Assembly (NCBI RefSeq): GCF_900148505.1
Contig: NZ_FRXO01000008.1
Span: 93,664 to 157,663 of the forward strand
Source: Pseudoxanthobacter soli DSM 19599
Lineage (GTDB): Bacteria > Pseudomonadota > Alphaproteobacteria > Rhizobiales > Segnochrobactraceae
Length of the DNA stretch: 64,000 nucleotides
Reading direction: 5' to 3'
The notes beneath the pieces were generated by a model that saw nothing but the letters and a program-made list of their open reading frames with translations, was not told the origin of the DNA and searched no databases. Made by a program: the position numbers and the translations under genes. Position 1 is the stretch's first letter. Each line of letters begins with the position of its first letter. This document shows, piece by piece, positions 8,493 to 18,416 of this stretch.

Positions 8493-9209
8493 TCAGGAGA
8501 CGATTCCCGTCTCGCGCAGGCGCCGCGCCGCGGCGCGGCCGAGCGCGATCTCGCGGCCCTCCGGACCGAGGGCGATGCGGGCGCGGCCGCCCTCGCCCCA
8601 ATCGATCTTGCGCAGTTGCCGGAGGTTGACGATCAGCGACCGGCTCAGGCGCGAGAACGGTGGGCTCGGCAGTTCCGTCTCGAAATGGCCGAGGAGCCGG
8701 CAAATGAGGCGGTCGCGCTGCTCGATCACGGCAATGCGTGTGAAATCGCCTTCGGCGGTCAGCGACAGCACGCGCGAATGCGGCACCACCAGATACTCGC
8801 CGGGCATGTTGATGCTCAGCCGGGGCTCATCGCCCGCGAGCGGCGGCTGTGTCTCCGCCCGTCGCGCCCGCAGCCGCTTCAGCGTGACGGCGAGGCGTTC
8901 GGGATCGACCGGCTTGACGAGGAAATCCGCCGCGGCGACGTCGAAGGCATCGACCGCATAGCGGCTGTAGGCCGTGACGAACACCACGTCGGGCCCGTCG
9001 TCGGTGCGGGAGAGCATCTCGAAGCCCCTCCCGTCTCCGAGTTCGACATCGAGGAAGACGATGTCGGGCCGGACCTTGCCCACCATCTCCGTCGCCGCGG
9101 CGAGGCAGTCCGCCTCGGCCACCACCGCGAGGTCCGGGTGGGCGGCGAGCAGGCGTTTGAGGCTCCGGCGCGCCGGCGGTTCGTCGTCGACGACCATCAC
9201 GCGAAACAT
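8493..9209 (-). CDS. LytTR-type response regulator
   Basis: 238 residues. The receiver domain shows the acidic pocket VVDDE (Asp8/Asp9), the phospho-acceptor Asp54 in VFLDVELGDG, VTAYS and the KP pair in FLVKPVD. The C-terminal LytTR DNA-binding domain contains YLVVPHSRVLSLTAEGDFT and FSRLSRSLIVNLRQLRKID. It is the cognate partner of the histidine kinase encoded just upstream, whose last 13 bases overlap its start. LytTR regulators bind direct repeats rather than palindromes. Confidence 0.93.
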   Translation of the reverse strand: MFRVMVVDDEPPARRSLKRLLAAHPDLAVVAEADCLAAATEMVGKVRPDIVFLDVELGDGRGFEMLSRTDDGPDVVFVTAYSRYAVDAFDVAAADFLVKPVDPERLAVTLKRLRARRAETQPPLAGDEPRLSINMPGEYLVVPHSRVLSLTAEGDFTRIAVIEQRDRLICRLLGHFETELPSPPFSRLSRSLIVNLRQLRKIDWGEGGRARIALGPEGREIALGRAAARRLRETGIVS

Positions 9210-10297
9210 ATCGCCCCCCGCAAAACCAGCCGTACGGACACGAGATCGCCGTCCTGCATGATCGCAAGATCGTGCCCGTCGGGATAGTGCAGCTGGAGCC
9301 GCCGGCGGAGATTGGCGAGGCCGAGCCCCCCCGCCGGCCGCGCGCCGGGCGCGTATCGCCCGGGATTGGTGACGACGATCATGAGCCTGTCCGCGTCGAG
9401 GCGGACCGAGACGTTGATCCGCAGCGGCGCTCCGGTGGCCGGCCGCAGGCCGTGCTTGACCGCGTTCTCCACCAGACCCTGGAGGATGAGGTGCGGCACG
9501 AGCACGTGCTCGGCCTGCGGATCCATGTCGACGGTACACGTCAGGTGGCTGTCGAAGCGCAGTTCCTGGATGCGCAGATACGACCGGACGGCGTCGATCT
9601 CGTCGCAGAGCCAGCAGACCGAGCGTTCCTTGTGATCGAGGCAGTAGCGCATGTAGCCCGCGATGCGCCGGGTCATTTCCAGCGCCACATCGGGGCGCTC
9701 CGGAATCTCCGCGGTGACGGTGTTCAGTGCATTGAACAGGAAATGCGGATCGAGCTGGACCTTCAGTTGCTGCAGCTCCGCCCGCGCGGCGGCCGATTGC
9801 GCTTCGCTGCGCCGCACCCGCTCCAGCCGGGCGGATACATCGGCCGTCAGCCAGAAGTAGCCGAGCGCCCAGCCGAGGAAGATGCTGGTGTAGTAGAGCA
9901 GCGGAACATGGCGCCCGCCGAAGGCACGCTGGAACTCCCCGTGCGCGAACGACAGGCTTCGCAGGCCCTCCGCCGCCCCCATCTGGATCATGCCGCCGAG
10001 CACGGCCCCGATCACGATCAGCGGAAGCAGCTTCAGCGTCGGAAACGGTTGCGGCACCCGACTGCGGATCAGAACGTGCACGAGGCAGGTCAGCAGAAAG
10101 CCGATGGTGTCGAGCACCACGGTGACCACGACCGCGTCCGAGAGGTTTCCGAAGAACGCGGTCCGGGTGATGATGCCGAGGGAGGCGATGAACAGCCATG
10201 CGGCAATGTTCGCCTCCCGGAACCGGACGGTCAGAACCCGCTCCGAAAGCGGCAGCCGCGCGGGCCGAGACCCGCTTCGTTTCCGCGCCGGGCTCAT
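9197..10297 (-). CDS. LytS/YehU-type sensor histidine kinase
   Basis: 366 residues. Four hydrophobic segments occur between about residues 30 and 150, with no large periplasmic domain. They are followed by a short coiled region and the His_kinase (PF06580) motif QLKVQLDPHFLFNALNTV with phospho-acceptor His185. The ATPase part contains LILQGLVENAVKHGLRP (N box) and GGLGLANLRRRLQLHYP (G box). The gene overlaps the LytTR response-regulator gene by 13 bases, so the pair is co-translated. The signal is unknown; LytS-like sensors in this class often respond to metabolites or membrane state. A mechanosensitive channel gene follows. Confidence 0.92.
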   Translation of the reverse strand: MSPARKRSGSRPARLPLSERVLTVRFREANIAAWLFIASLGIITRTAFFGNLSDAVVVTVVLDTIGFLLTCLVHVLIRSRVPQPFPTLKLLPLIVIGAVLGGMIQMGAAEGLRSLSFAHGEFQRAFGGRHVPLLYYTSIFLGWALGYFWLTADVSARLERVRRSEAQSAAARAELQQLKVQLDPHFLFNALNTVTAEIPERPDVALEMTRRIAGYMRYCLDHKERSVCWLCDEIDAVRSYLRIQELRFDSHLTCTVDMDPQAEHVLVPHLILQGLVENAVKHGLRPATGAPLRINVSVRLDADRLMIVVTNPGRYAPGARPAGGLGLANLRRRLQLHYPDGHDLAIMQDGDLVSVRLVLRGAICFA

Positions 10298-10330
10298 CGT
10301 GATGCCGACGCCGTGGCCGACGCAGCGCTC

Positions 10331-13300
10331 TTAGATAATGTGATCAACGGGGGTTATCTTCATCACCATGTCGTTATAGTCGAAATCAGAGTTCTGTTCG
10401 GACGTCAAGTCTTCGAACGCGAACGTATTCTCGCCGTACATGCGGATGTATTCGTGTCCGCCGACATTTTCATTTCCAATGAACAGGATATCGCCGTTCT
10501 GGGTCAAAAGAACGGGCGCGTAGTAGCCGTCATCGCCCGCGACCGTCCACGTGGTCTCGAACGCCGTGTCGCCGCCGCGCACGATGGTGAGATCGCCGTC
10601 GAGATGCGACGTGAGTGCCGCCTTGAACTCCGGCGTATCGCCATAGGCGACGCCGTCGACGCTCCAGCCCCCCGCCGCGTCCATGTCGAGATGCACGAAG
10701 CCGAGGCTGTTGGTGTTGGCCCCGCTTCCCGTGATCTCCAGCTTCAGTTCGTCGCCGTGGCTGAGATAGAGCAGCGGCTGGTCGCTTTCGCGCTGGCTGG
10801 CGGCGACGTTGGCGGCGGCCGACAGGTCGTTCAGGGTCTCGGCCGTGAGCATGAAGCCACCGACATCGACGGTCGCGGCATTGGAACCGTCGGTCGTGAC
10901 CTGGACGTCCGGCGCCATGTCGATCGTGCCTGAACCGCTCTGCACGGCGAAGTGAAGCTGCTGGCCGGCGGCGAGATAGAGCTGCTGCGCGCCGGTCAGC
11001 AGATTGGTGCCGGTGTCGCTGAACACCGAGCCGACCTTCGCGAGCGTCGCATCCGCAAGCGTCACGCCGGCGCCGACGCTGCCGTCGCGACCGATGAGAT
11101 TGCCGTCGGCATCGGTGGCGTAGAGCACAAGCGTGGCATCATGGGGCAGACCGGAGGCCGCGTCCGAAGCCTCGAAGCGGATCCAGTTCCCGTGGACGTC
11201 GGAATGGCCGGTATTGTCGACGAGGAGTGCGCTCCGGCCGGCCTGGGTCAGGGACAGTGTCGGGATCGAGACGGTCAGCGTCAGCGCGCTCGACAGCGGC
11301 GTCAGCGCGGTCGCATGCCCTGGCGATTCCGGCAGGTACTCGCGCATGTTGACGGTATAGACACCGTTGCCCATCTGGACGGTCGGCGTGGTCCACTGCC
11401 CGTCGATATCCGCGACGGCGTCGACCGGCTTCACGAAGGCTCCGTCCACACCGGAGAAGAAGATCCGCGCGATGTTCTCGGCACCGACCTTATTGGTGTA
11501 GCTGGCGATCGGCGGCGGCCCGCCATTGGTACCGTTCTCGGAGGTCGGCCACCAGAAATCGGGGTTCACGCCCGTCCAGCCGAATGCCAGAACGCCGGAA
11601 CTCGAGCTGGCGGCGACGTCGGTCGTCGTGTCCTGTCCGCTGAGCAGCGTGAAGGTGCCGGTCGACATGTCGCCGGCCATCGGCGACGTCGGCTGCGGGG
11701 CACTGTCGGCGAGATCGGTGTTGGTCGTCAGCAGAGAGGGATCGACCGTCGAGGTGCCGCTGTAGAGGAAGGCGAGCGAGAACGTGTTGGTGGTCGCGGC
11801 CGCCGAAGACGGGACGTTGATCAGCGCAAGGCCGTCGATGGCGAGCGCGCCCGCGCTGTAGGCCGGATTGACGAACTGCGCCGTGCCGGAGCTATCGGTG
11901 GTGGTCGTGTAGAGATTGTAGGTCTTGGCGGAGGCGGCGGTTCCGTCGGGGTCGGACGTGTCGTGCACGACGAGCTGGTACCAGGCCGCTCCCGACGGCG
12001 GTGTCGGCATGTTGTTGATCAGGAGCGAGCCCGTTGTCTGTTCGGAACCGGCGGCGCTCACGGAATAGGTGCCGTCGCCGTTCTTCACGATGGTCCAGAC
12101 GTCCCAGAGCGATCCGGTGATGGTGTTGGCGGACGCGGAAAGCTCCACCTCCGACCACACGCCTTCCGCCGTCTGGAAGCGGAAGGTGATGCTCGCCTCG
12201 CTCTCGTCCAGCACCATGGTCTGGTTGGCGAAGGAAAGGCCGATATTGAGGCCGTTGGTGTTGGCGGCCACCGGCTCGAACGTCGCATTGGGGATGTAGT
12301 TGGCGATGCTCGGCACCGTGTAGCCGGCCGGCGTTTCGCTGTCGTCGTAGATGGTGATGTTGATATTGCCGACGTTCCCCGTCCCGTCATAGAGCGAGAT
12401 CAGCGGTCCGCCCTGGCTGTACTGGCTCATCAGGTTGTCGGAATAGTTCGAGCCGTAGGAGTTCGAATTGGAGAAGAACACCTCGGAATAGGGATCCATG
12501 TAGACCGGCGTGGCCGTTCCGGAGAGCGAGTGGCCGAACGCGTAGGTCGGATCCCAGTTGATGTTGGTGTTGAGATTGACCGGCGTCGTCACGCCGGCAT
12601 TGGGCGACTGGCCCTGGACATTGAAGTAGCCGGCGGAGAAGCCGGTCAGGAATTGCGTGAAGATGGTGCCCCACTGGGTGTTGGCACCGGTGTTCATCGC
12701 CTCGGAGCCCGAGTGCGCGATGGTGTAGGGCGTCGCATCGTCCTGGTTGGTGTAGATGTAGGCATCGCCCAGCGTCGAATAGATGCTGTTGGCGAGCTGA
12801 TCCGGTGTGATCTGAATGTAACCCTTGACCTGACTGTCTTCGGTCGGGGACAGCCAGAACGTTCCGACCGTGCCGTCGATGTTCTGGTGGGTCGCGTCCC
12901 AGCTCAACTCGTACGCGAAATAGGCGGCGTTGTGATAGACGTTGTTGGCGTCCGGCGCGCCGTTGAAGAAACCCGAGATGGTGATGCCGGGAGAGGCGAC
13001 CTCGAGGCTTTGCAGATAGGCGTTCCAGTCGCTCGCCTGATAGGTGGTCAGGTTGTTGCCGACCGAGGTCGTCGGCGAAATCGCCATCCGGGTCTGTCCG
13101 CTCAGGGCGCCGGAGGTGTAGGTCGTCAGCACGCCGCTTGCCGTCTGCCCGAGATCGGAGAACAGGGTGCTGCCGCTGATGCCGTAGCCGCGGGTCTGGG
13201 TGGCGGCGTTGCTCACGGGATAGGCGATGCTGAGGTCCATCGGCAGCCCGAACCCGTTCACCGAGGTCAGGTTGCCGGCGTCGCCCGGGCTGCCCAGCAG

Positions 13301-13627
13301 CGAGAACTCGAAGCTGTCGTAGCGGAAATCCCAGGCAGCCGCGTTGTTCCAGTTGATGGTCGATTCCCCCGTCAGGAGGGACGTCAGGTCGTTGGTGTTG
13401 GCGGTGTCCTGGCTCTGGACGATGAAGTAGATCTTGCCGCCGCCCATCTGGGGCAGTTCGATATCGTAGACGCCCCCGCTTTCAAGGGAGCCGTTGTCGA
13501 CCAGCGTGGTGAAGTGCGGAAGGCCGTTGGCATCGAAATAGACCGCATAGGCCCAGACGCCGTTCGGCGTGGTGTCGGTCAGGCTTTGCTGAAGGGTGCT
13601 GGTCAGATTGAGCGTGAGGGTGGTCAT
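10331..13627 (-). CDS. Beta-1,3-glucanase-like (GH64-type) protein with DUF4114 C-terminus
   Basis: About 1,098 residues. The first third resembles the thaumatin-like GH64 beta-1,3-glucanase fold: GGGKIYFIVQSQDT, AAWDFRYDSFEFSLLGSPGD and the NGFGLPMDLSIAYPV motif, then DPYSEVFFSNSNSYGSNYSD further on. A Ser/Thr/Gly-rich middle region follows. The last 60 residues, with FAFEDLTSEQNSDFDYNDMV, match DUF4114, a small acidic domain of secreted proteins. I chose ATG 13627 because AGCAGGA lies seven bases upstream; a GTG at 13660 is also open. There is no cleavable signal peptide and no RTX nonapeptide array, so the export route is unclear. Codon positions and low Lys/Cys content fit an extracellular protein. 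It would act on beta-1,3-glucans outside the cell. Confidence 0.7.
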   Translation of the reverse strand: MTTLTLNLTSTLQQSLTDTTPNGVWAYAVYFDANGLPHFTTLVDNGSLESGGVYDIELPQMGGGKIYFIVQSQDTANTNDLTSLLTGESTINWNNAAAWDFRYDSFEFSLLGSPGDAGNLTSVNGFGLPMDLSIAYPVSNAATQTRGYGISGSTLFSDLGQTASGVLTTYTSGALSGQTRMAISPTTSVGNNLTTYQASDWNAYLQSLEVASPGITISGFFNGAPDANNVYHNAAYFAYELSWDATHQNIDGTVGTFWLSPTEDSQVKGYIQITPDQLANSIYSTLGDAYIYTNQDDATPYTIAHSGSEAMNTGANTQWGTIFTQFLTGFSAGYFNVQGQSPNAGVTTPVNLNTNINWDPTYAFGHSLSGTATPVYMDPYSEVFFSNSNSYGSNYSDNLMSQYSQGGPLISLYDGTGNVGNINITIYDDSETPAGYTVPSIANYIPNATFEPVAANTNGLNIGLSFANQTMVLDESEASITFRFQTAEGVWSEVELSASANTITGSLWDVWTIVKNGDGTYSVSAAGSEQTTGSLLINNMPTPPSGAAWYQLVVHDTSDPDGTAASAKTYNLYTTTTDSSGTAQFVNPAYSAGALAIDGLALINVPSSAAATTNTFSLAFLYSGTSTVDPSLLTTNTDLADSAPQPTSPMAGDMSTGTFTLLSGQDTTTDVAASSSSGVLAFGWTGVNPDFWWPTSENGTNGGPPPIASYTNKVGAENIARIFFSGVDGAFVKPVDAVADIDGQWTTPTVQMGNGVYTVNMREYLPESPGHATALTPLSSALTLTVSIPTLSLTQAGRSALLVDNTGHSDVHGNWIRFEASDAASGLPHDATLVLYATDADGNLIGRDGSVGAGVTLADATLAKVGSVFSDTGTNLLTGAQQLYLAAGQQLHFAVQSGSGTIDMAPDVQVTTDGSNAATVDVGGFMLTAETLNDLSAAANVAASQRESDQPLLYLSHGDELKLEITGSGANTNSLGFVHLDMDAAGGWSVDGVAYGDTPEFKAALTSHLDGDLTIVRGGDTAFETTWTVAGDDGYYAPVLLTQNGDILFIGNENVGGHEYIRMYGENTFAFEDLTSEQNSDFDYNDMVMKITPVDHII

Positions 13628-13810
13628 CGATGTCCTGCTGGCTCGCGGCTCCCGGTCCACGGGGACGTCGGGAGCAACTGCATTCTGCCAGCGAGGGTAG
13701 ATTTCAGACCGACGGGATCAATCGACGTTCGATGAAGCGGCCGGTTTACTCGATAAAGCGGCTGGGCGGCGCGGAGGGCGTGGGGGTGCCGGCAGCCCTC
13801 CGCGCGCGCG

Positions 13811-16735
13811 TCAGTAAGGCCGCGAGGACATGAGGATCTCGCGCTTGCCGGCATGGTTGGCCGGGCCGACGATGCCCTCCTCCTCCATGCGCTCCATGAT
13901 GCTGGCGGCCTTGTTGTAGCCCACCTGGAGCCGGCGCTGGATGTAGGACGTCGAGGCCTTGCGGTCGCGGAGGACGATGGCCACCGCCTGGTCGTAGAGG
14001 TCGCCCCCCGATCCGGTGCTCTCGCTTCCCTGCACGGTCTTGTCGAAGACCGGCTCGTCCGCCTCCGGCGGTCCGTCCGCCTCCTCGTCGAGCACCACTT
14101 CGTCCAGATATTCCGGGCCGCCTTGGGTTTTGAGGAAGGCGACGACGTGCTCCACCTCGGCATCCGAGACGAACGGGCCGTGGATGCGGGTGATGCGCCC
14201 GCCGCCCGCCATGAACAGCATGTCGCCCTGGCCGAGCAGCGTCTCGGCGCCCATCTCGCCGAGAATGGTGCGGCTGTCGATCTTGGAGGTGACCTGGAAG
14301 GAGATCCGGGTCGGGAAATTCGCCTTGATGGTGCCGGTGATGACATCGACCGAGGGGCGCTGGGTCGCCATGACGAGGTGGATGCCGGCGGCGCGCGCCA
14401 TCTGCGCCAGCCGCTGGATCGCGCCCTCGATCTCCTTGCCGGCCACCATCATCAGGTCGGCCATCTCGTCGACGATGATGACGATGTAGGGCAGCGGCGC
14501 GAGGTCCATCTCCTGGTCCTCGTAGAGGATCTCGCCGCTCTCCTTGTCGAAGCCGACCTGCACCTGGCGGGTGATGACCTCGCCCTTCGCCCGCGCCTCG
14601 GCCATGCGGACATTGTAGCCGTCGATATTGCGCACGGCGAGGCGGGCCATCTTGCGATAGCGCTCCTCCATTTCCTTCACCGCCCACTTCAGCGCGATGA
14701 TGGCCTTGCGCGGATCGGTGACCACCGGGGTCAGCAGATGCGGGATGCCCTCGTAGACCGAGAGCTCCAGCATCTTCGGATCGATCATGATCAGGCGGCA
14801 CTGGTCCGGCGTGTGCCGGTAGAGCAGGCTCAGGATCATGGTGTTGATGGCGACCGACTTGCCGGAGCCGGTGGTGCCGGCGACGAGCAGGTGCGGCATC
14901 CGCGCGAGATCGGCGACCAGCGGCTCGCCGCCGATGGTCTTGCCGAGGCAGATGCCGAGCTTGGTCCGCGTCTCCGCATATTCCTGGCTCGCCAGCAGTT
15001 CACGGAGCCAGACGGTGTTGCGGCGGCGGTTCGGCAGCTCGATGCCGATGACGTTGCGGCCCGGCACGATGGCCACGCGCACCGAAATGGCGCTCATGGA
15101 GCGGGCGATGTCGCCGGCAAGCCCGATGACGCGGCTCGACTTAACACCCGGCGCGGGCTCGAACTCGTAGAGCGTCACCACGGGGCCGGGATTGGCGTCG
15201 ATCACCTCGCCGCGCACGCCGAAATCCCGCAGGATCTGCTGCAGCGCCGTGGAGTTCTGGTCGAGGAACGCCTCGGAAAGCTCGAAGTCCGGTTCCTGTT
15301 CTGGCGGATCGTTGAGCAGCGACAGATCGGGCAGTTCGTAGTGAGCGGCCGGGCCGGCGGTCTCGTCCTCGGCGGTCTCGTCCTCGGCGGAGGAAGGCGC
15401 CTGCGCCGAAGCCTCGGGCTGCGAGAGAGCAGCGGTGACCACCGGAGCCGGGACAGCCGGCGCAAGGCCCCCCGACAGGGAGAATCCGCCTACGACGACC
15501 GTCTGCGCATAAGGCCGCCAGGAAAACGCGGTCGCAAAGGCCGGTGTAAACGCGGGAACGGACGGGACGGTGTCCGGCGCGGTATCGGACGGCCGATCAA
15601 GAGCCGCGGCGTCGTCAGCTGTCGGGGTTTCGCCACCCGCCGCCGTGGCCGCGACGGTGACGTCCCCCGCCGTGTCTTCACCGTGGTCGATATCGAGGCT
15701 CACGACGTCCGCGTTCTCGAAAACGGCGTCGCGCTCGGAAGAGCCCATGTCGTCGTCGACAAGGTCCTCGTCGGCAAAGCCTTCGTCGGTCATCTCGTCG
15801 TCGGCAGGATCGGCGTGGTCAAGCTCGTCTTCGGCAAGGTCGGCGTCGTCACCCATCGCTGCCACCATCGCGCGATCGCCGGCGACAAACGGCGGCAGCA
15901 GATCCTGCTCCACCGCGGGCGCATGTCCGAACTGGGACGCACCGAGGAGAAAGACCTGCCGCAGCGCCGCCAGACGGGACGGCGGCGCATTCTCGGCATC
16001 GGAGAGGAACACAGGGCTTGCCTCGGCTGCAGCGGCGGGAGCCTCTTCGCCCATGGGGGCCACGGAGGCGGGAACGTTCGACGGCTCGGTCGCAGTCCGC
16101 GGAGGCGGAACGGTGTCGGCAGCGTGTGACGGGAGGGACGTGGCGGCGGAATGGTCGTGCGATACCGCGTCGCCCACGTCCTGCGAATCGGCGACGTCCA
16201 ATGCCTCACCTCCGTCCGCCTCGATGTGGGGCATGTCGGCCGGCAGCACGATGCCGGAGACCCCGGCCGCCTCATCCAGCGGCGCGAGATCGTCACGGTT
16301 GTTTTCGGCCGCGTCCGGCTCATCGGACCGGATACCGGCTTCCGCCGATTCGCCGGCCTCGGAAGGACGGCCGGAGAACGCCGCCCGCAACGCGGTCATG
16401 TAGGCGCGATAGCCGAAGCTCGGCAGTTCGGCCTCGTCCGCCGCCGCGGCGTCCGGCTGCGGGGCCTCCCGCACCACCGGCTCGGCCTGCGTCCGCAGCA
16501 GCCGGTCGGGCGTGCGGGTGAAACGGGCATTGCCCTCGTAGGTGAAAGGCCGCAGCCAGCTCGGCACGGCGTCACCGGACGATGCGGATTCCGGCTGTCC
16601 GCCTCTCATGGCATCGCTTCGGCCGACCGGCTGGCTACCGTCGCCGTCACGAACCAGGCGCGAGGTATCGAGCGATCTCGGAGGCTGGCTGGAAGCTGGC
16701 ATGGCTGCATAACCCGATGGGACTTCGACACCCAC
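13811..16735 (-). CDS. ftsK: FtsK/SpoIIIE-type DNA translocase lacking the membrane domain
   Basis: 974 residues. The first 480 or so are acidic, Ala/Asp/Glu-rich and of low complexity with no membrane helices. The alpha and beta translocase domains then begin with [20 protein letters not shown]. Walker A is [15 protein letters not shown] at about residues 617-630 and Walker B is [14 protein letters not shown]. The C-terminal gamma DNA-reading domain is present ([20 protein letters not shown]...GKREILMSS). Alphaproteobacteria often have a second FtsK like this in addition to the membrane-bound one. The start is GTG 16735 with a weak ribosome site; ATG 16702 is an alternative 11 codons in. It probably pumps DNA during chromosome segregation. 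Confidence 0.88.
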   Translation of the reverse strand: MGVEVPSGYAAMPASSQPPRSLDTSRLVRDGDGSQPVGRSDAMRGGQPESASSGDAVPSWLRPFTYEGNARFTRTPDRLLRTQAEPVVREAPQPDAAAADEAELPSFGYRAYMTALRAAFSGRPSEAGESAEAGIRSDEPDAAENNRDDLAPLDEAAGVSGIVLPADMPHIEADGGEALDVADSQDVGDAVSHDHSAATSLPSHAADTVPPPRTATEPSNVPASVAPMGEEAPAAAAEASPVFLSDAENAPPSRLAALRQVFLLGASQFGHAPAVEQDLLPPFVAGDRAMVAAMGDDADLAEDELDHADPADDEMTDEGFADEDLVDDDMGSSERDAVFENADVVSLDIDHGEDTAGDVTVAATAAGGETPTADDAAALDRPSDTAPDTVPSVPAFTPAFATAFSWRPYAQTVVVGGFSLSGGLAPAVPAPVVTAALSQPEASAQAPSSAEDETAEDETAGPAAHYELPDLSLLNDPPEQEPDFELSEAFLDQNSTALQQILRDFGVRGEVIDANPGPVVTLYEFEPAPGVKSSRVIGLAGDIARSMSAISVRVAIVPGRNVIGIELPNRRRNTVWLRELLASQEYAETRTKLGICLGKTIGGEPLVADLARMPHLLVAGTTGSGKSVAINTMILSLLYRHTPDQCRLIMIDPKMLELSVYEGIPHLLTPVVTDPRKAIIALKWAVKEMEERYRKMARLAVRNIDGYNVRMAEARAKGEVITRQVQVGFDKESGEILYEDQEMDLAPLPYIVIIVDEMADLMMVAGKEIEGAIQRLAQMARAAGIHLVMATQRPSVDVITGTIKANFPTRISFQVTSKIDSRTILGEMGAETLLGQGDMLFMAGGGRITRIHGPFVSDAEVEHVVAFLKTQGGPEYLDEVVLDEEADGPPEADEPVFDKTVQGSESTGSGGDLYDQAVAIVLRDRKASTSYIQRRLQVGYNKAASIMERMEEEGIVGPANHAGKREILMSSRPY

Positions 16736-16852
16736 AAGGGATATGGACGCGAACTTAAGACAAGGTTTTCACGAGGGGTGACGGAGCCCACAAGGCGAGA
16801 CCTGTGTGAATTACGCCACCGCCTCCGATGTCTTGCGGACCAGCCCGCGTGA

Positions 16853-17875
16853 TCAGGCGCCGAAGCCCTCCAGCACGATCTTTCCACGCGCGCGGCCGCT
16901 TTCGAGCAGGGCGTGGGCGCGCTTAAGGTTGGCGGCATTGATGGCGCCGAACGTCTCCGTGCGCGTGGTGCGGATCGCGCCGGAATCGACCAGGCGCGCC
17001 ACCTCGGCGAGGAGTTTGCCCTGCGCGTCGATATCGGCCGTCTCGAACATCGACCGCGTGAACATGAATTCCCAGTGCGTGGAGACGCTCTTCCGCTTCA
17101 GCGGGTTGATATCCAGGGCCTTGGGATCGTCGATCAGGGCGAATCGGCCCTGCGGCGCGATCAGGTCCACGATCTCCGCCAGATGCGCATCGGTGTTGGT
17201 GGTGGAGAACACGAACGCGGGCGCCGCCTTCAACGGCAACGCCGCGATTTCCGCCGCGAGGGGCCGGGTGTGATCGACCACGAAATGGGCGCCGAGCGAC
17301 CGGCACCACTCGGCCGTCTCCGGCCTGGACGCGGTGGCGATGATCGTGAGATCGGTCACGGCCCGCGCGATCTGGATCGCGGCCGAGCCGACGCCGCCGG
17401 CACCCCCGACGATCAGGAGCGCCGGGGCCGCGCCGGGAACGGGCGTCTTCACGTCGAGCCGGTCGAACAGCGCTTCCCAGGCGGTGATCGCGGTCAGCGG
17501 CAATGCGGCGGCATCGGCGAAACCAAGGCTCGCCGGCTTGCGGGCGACGATGCGCTCGTCCACCAGATGATATTCCGCATTGGTGCCCGGACGCCCGAGG
17601 GCACCGGCATAATAGACCTCGTCGCCCGGCGCGAAGCCCTGCGCCGCGTCGCCGACGGCGGTGACCACACCCGCGGCATCCCAGCCCAGCACCTTCCACT
17701 GCCCCTCGGCCGGCACCGCGCCGGTGCGCACCTTGGTGTCCACGGGGTTGACCGACACGGCCTTGACCGCGACGAGAAGATCGCGCCCGCTGGCGCGCGG
17801 CGTTTCCAGCTCTATATCGACCAGCGAATCCTCGCGATCGATCGTTCCCGGCGTGCGATAGCCGACAGCCCGCAT
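16853..17875 (-). CDS. Zinc-binding-type alcohol dehydrogenase/quinone oxidoreductase (MDR superfamily)
   Basis: 340 residues. The N-terminal catalytic fold includes MRAVGYRTPGTIDREDSLVD and VSVNPVDTKVRTG. The Rossmann domain has ALLIVGGAGGVGSAAIQIAR, the AxxGGVG variant of quinone-oxidoreductase-type MDR proteins. No structural-zinc four-cysteine lobe is visible, so zinc is probably absent despite the family name. Start ATG 17875 has AGGAGG seven bases upstream. The gene is divergent from an HxlR regulator with 106 bases between them. This pairing is typical of NADPH-dependent detoxification of quinones or reactive carbonyls under HxlR control. Confidence 0.88.
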   Translation of the reverse strand: MRAVGYRTPGTIDREDSLVDIELETPRASGRDLLVAVKAVSVNPVDTKVRTGAVPAEGQWKVLGWDAAGVVTAVGDAAQGFAPGDEVYYAGALGRPGTNAEYHLVDERIVARKPASLGFADAAALPLTAITAWEALFDRLDVKTPVPGAAPALLIVGGAGGVGSAAIQIARAVTDLTIIATASRPETAEWCRSLGAHFVVDHTRPLAAEIAALPLKAAPAFVFSTTNTDAHLAEIVDLIAPQGRFALIDDPKALDINPLKRKSVSTHWEFMFTRSMFETADIDAQGKLLAEVARLVDSGAIRTTRTETFGAINAANLKRAHALLESGRARGKIVLEGFGA

Positions 17876-17953
17876 GATGGCCTCCTGTGGTGCTCGGGTT
17901 GCTCGCCGGGGAAGATAGGCGTTGTGCTGGACCCCACAAGAACGCACATAAAA

Positions 17954-17966
17954 TGCACATGGTGCA
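17954..17966. promoter_or_regulatory. Inverted repeat, candidate HxlR operator
   Basis: TGCAC-ATG-GTGCA, a perfect 5-base inverted repeat, lies 15 bases before the HxlR start and about 79 bases from the oxidoreductase start. HxlR-family proteins bind short palindromes in such divergent gaps. No experimental support is visible. Confidence 0.4.
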
Positions 17967-17981
17967 GATAAGGATACCGTC

Positions 17982-18335
17982 GTGGCCCGCATCCGTCATT
18001 CGAGCCTGGATTGCAGTCCCGGCTGCCCGGTGGAGGGAACGCTCCAGTTGATCGACGGGAAGTGGAAGGGCGTCGTGCTGTTCCATCTTCTCGCGGGGCC
18101 GATGCGATTCAACGAGCTTCGCCGGCAGCTGAAGCATTGCACGCAGCGCACGCTGACCAATCAGTTGCGGGAACTGGAGGCGAACGGGCTGATCCATCGG
18201 GAGATCTATCCCGAGGTGCCCCCACGGGTGGAATACAGCCTGACGCCGCGCGGCCGCACGCTCGAGCCCGTCATCCTCGCACTGAAGGCCTGGGGCGAGG
18301 AGCACGTCATCGACCCCGCTTCACAGGCGGCCTGA
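17982..18335 (+). CDS. HxlR family transcriptional regulator
   Basis: 117 residues with the HxlR winged helix. CSPGCPVEGTLQLIDGKWKG carries the N-terminal Cys of redox-responsive members and the GKWK motif, followed by RFNELRRQLKHCTQRTLTNQ (recognition helix) and VEYSLTPRGRTLEPV (wing). The start is GTG 17982 after an AAGG ribosome site. Cysteines near the N-terminus suggest response to electrophiles or quinones, matching the divergent quinone-oxidoreductase gene. It most likely represses or activates that gene and itself through the inverted repeat at 17954-17966. Confidence 0.9.
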   Translation: MARIRHSSLDCSPGCPVEGTLQLIDGKWKGVVLFHLLAGPMRFNELRRQLKHCTQRTLTNQLRELEANGLIHREIYPEVPPRVEYSLTPRGRTLEPVILALKAWGEEHVIDPASQAA

Positions 18336-18416
18336 ACGGCGTCCGGGCCGGCGGAGACGATCGGGCCCGGCACGATCCCGTCGGCATGATTTCGCCGCCG
18401 GAAGCCTGAACGCGCG

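Noticed and set aside
10952..13735. A 927-codon open frame on the plus strand opposite the GH64-like gene
   Set aside because: It is antisense to a gene with clear family motifs, and its composition (runs of Arg, Gly, Val) is what the complement of a GC-rich gene produces.
13718..13735. TCAATCGACGTTCGATGA, similar to the shared operator
   Set aside because: The half-sites are two bases closer together than in the five good sites, and the downstream gene is unrelated; probably chance.
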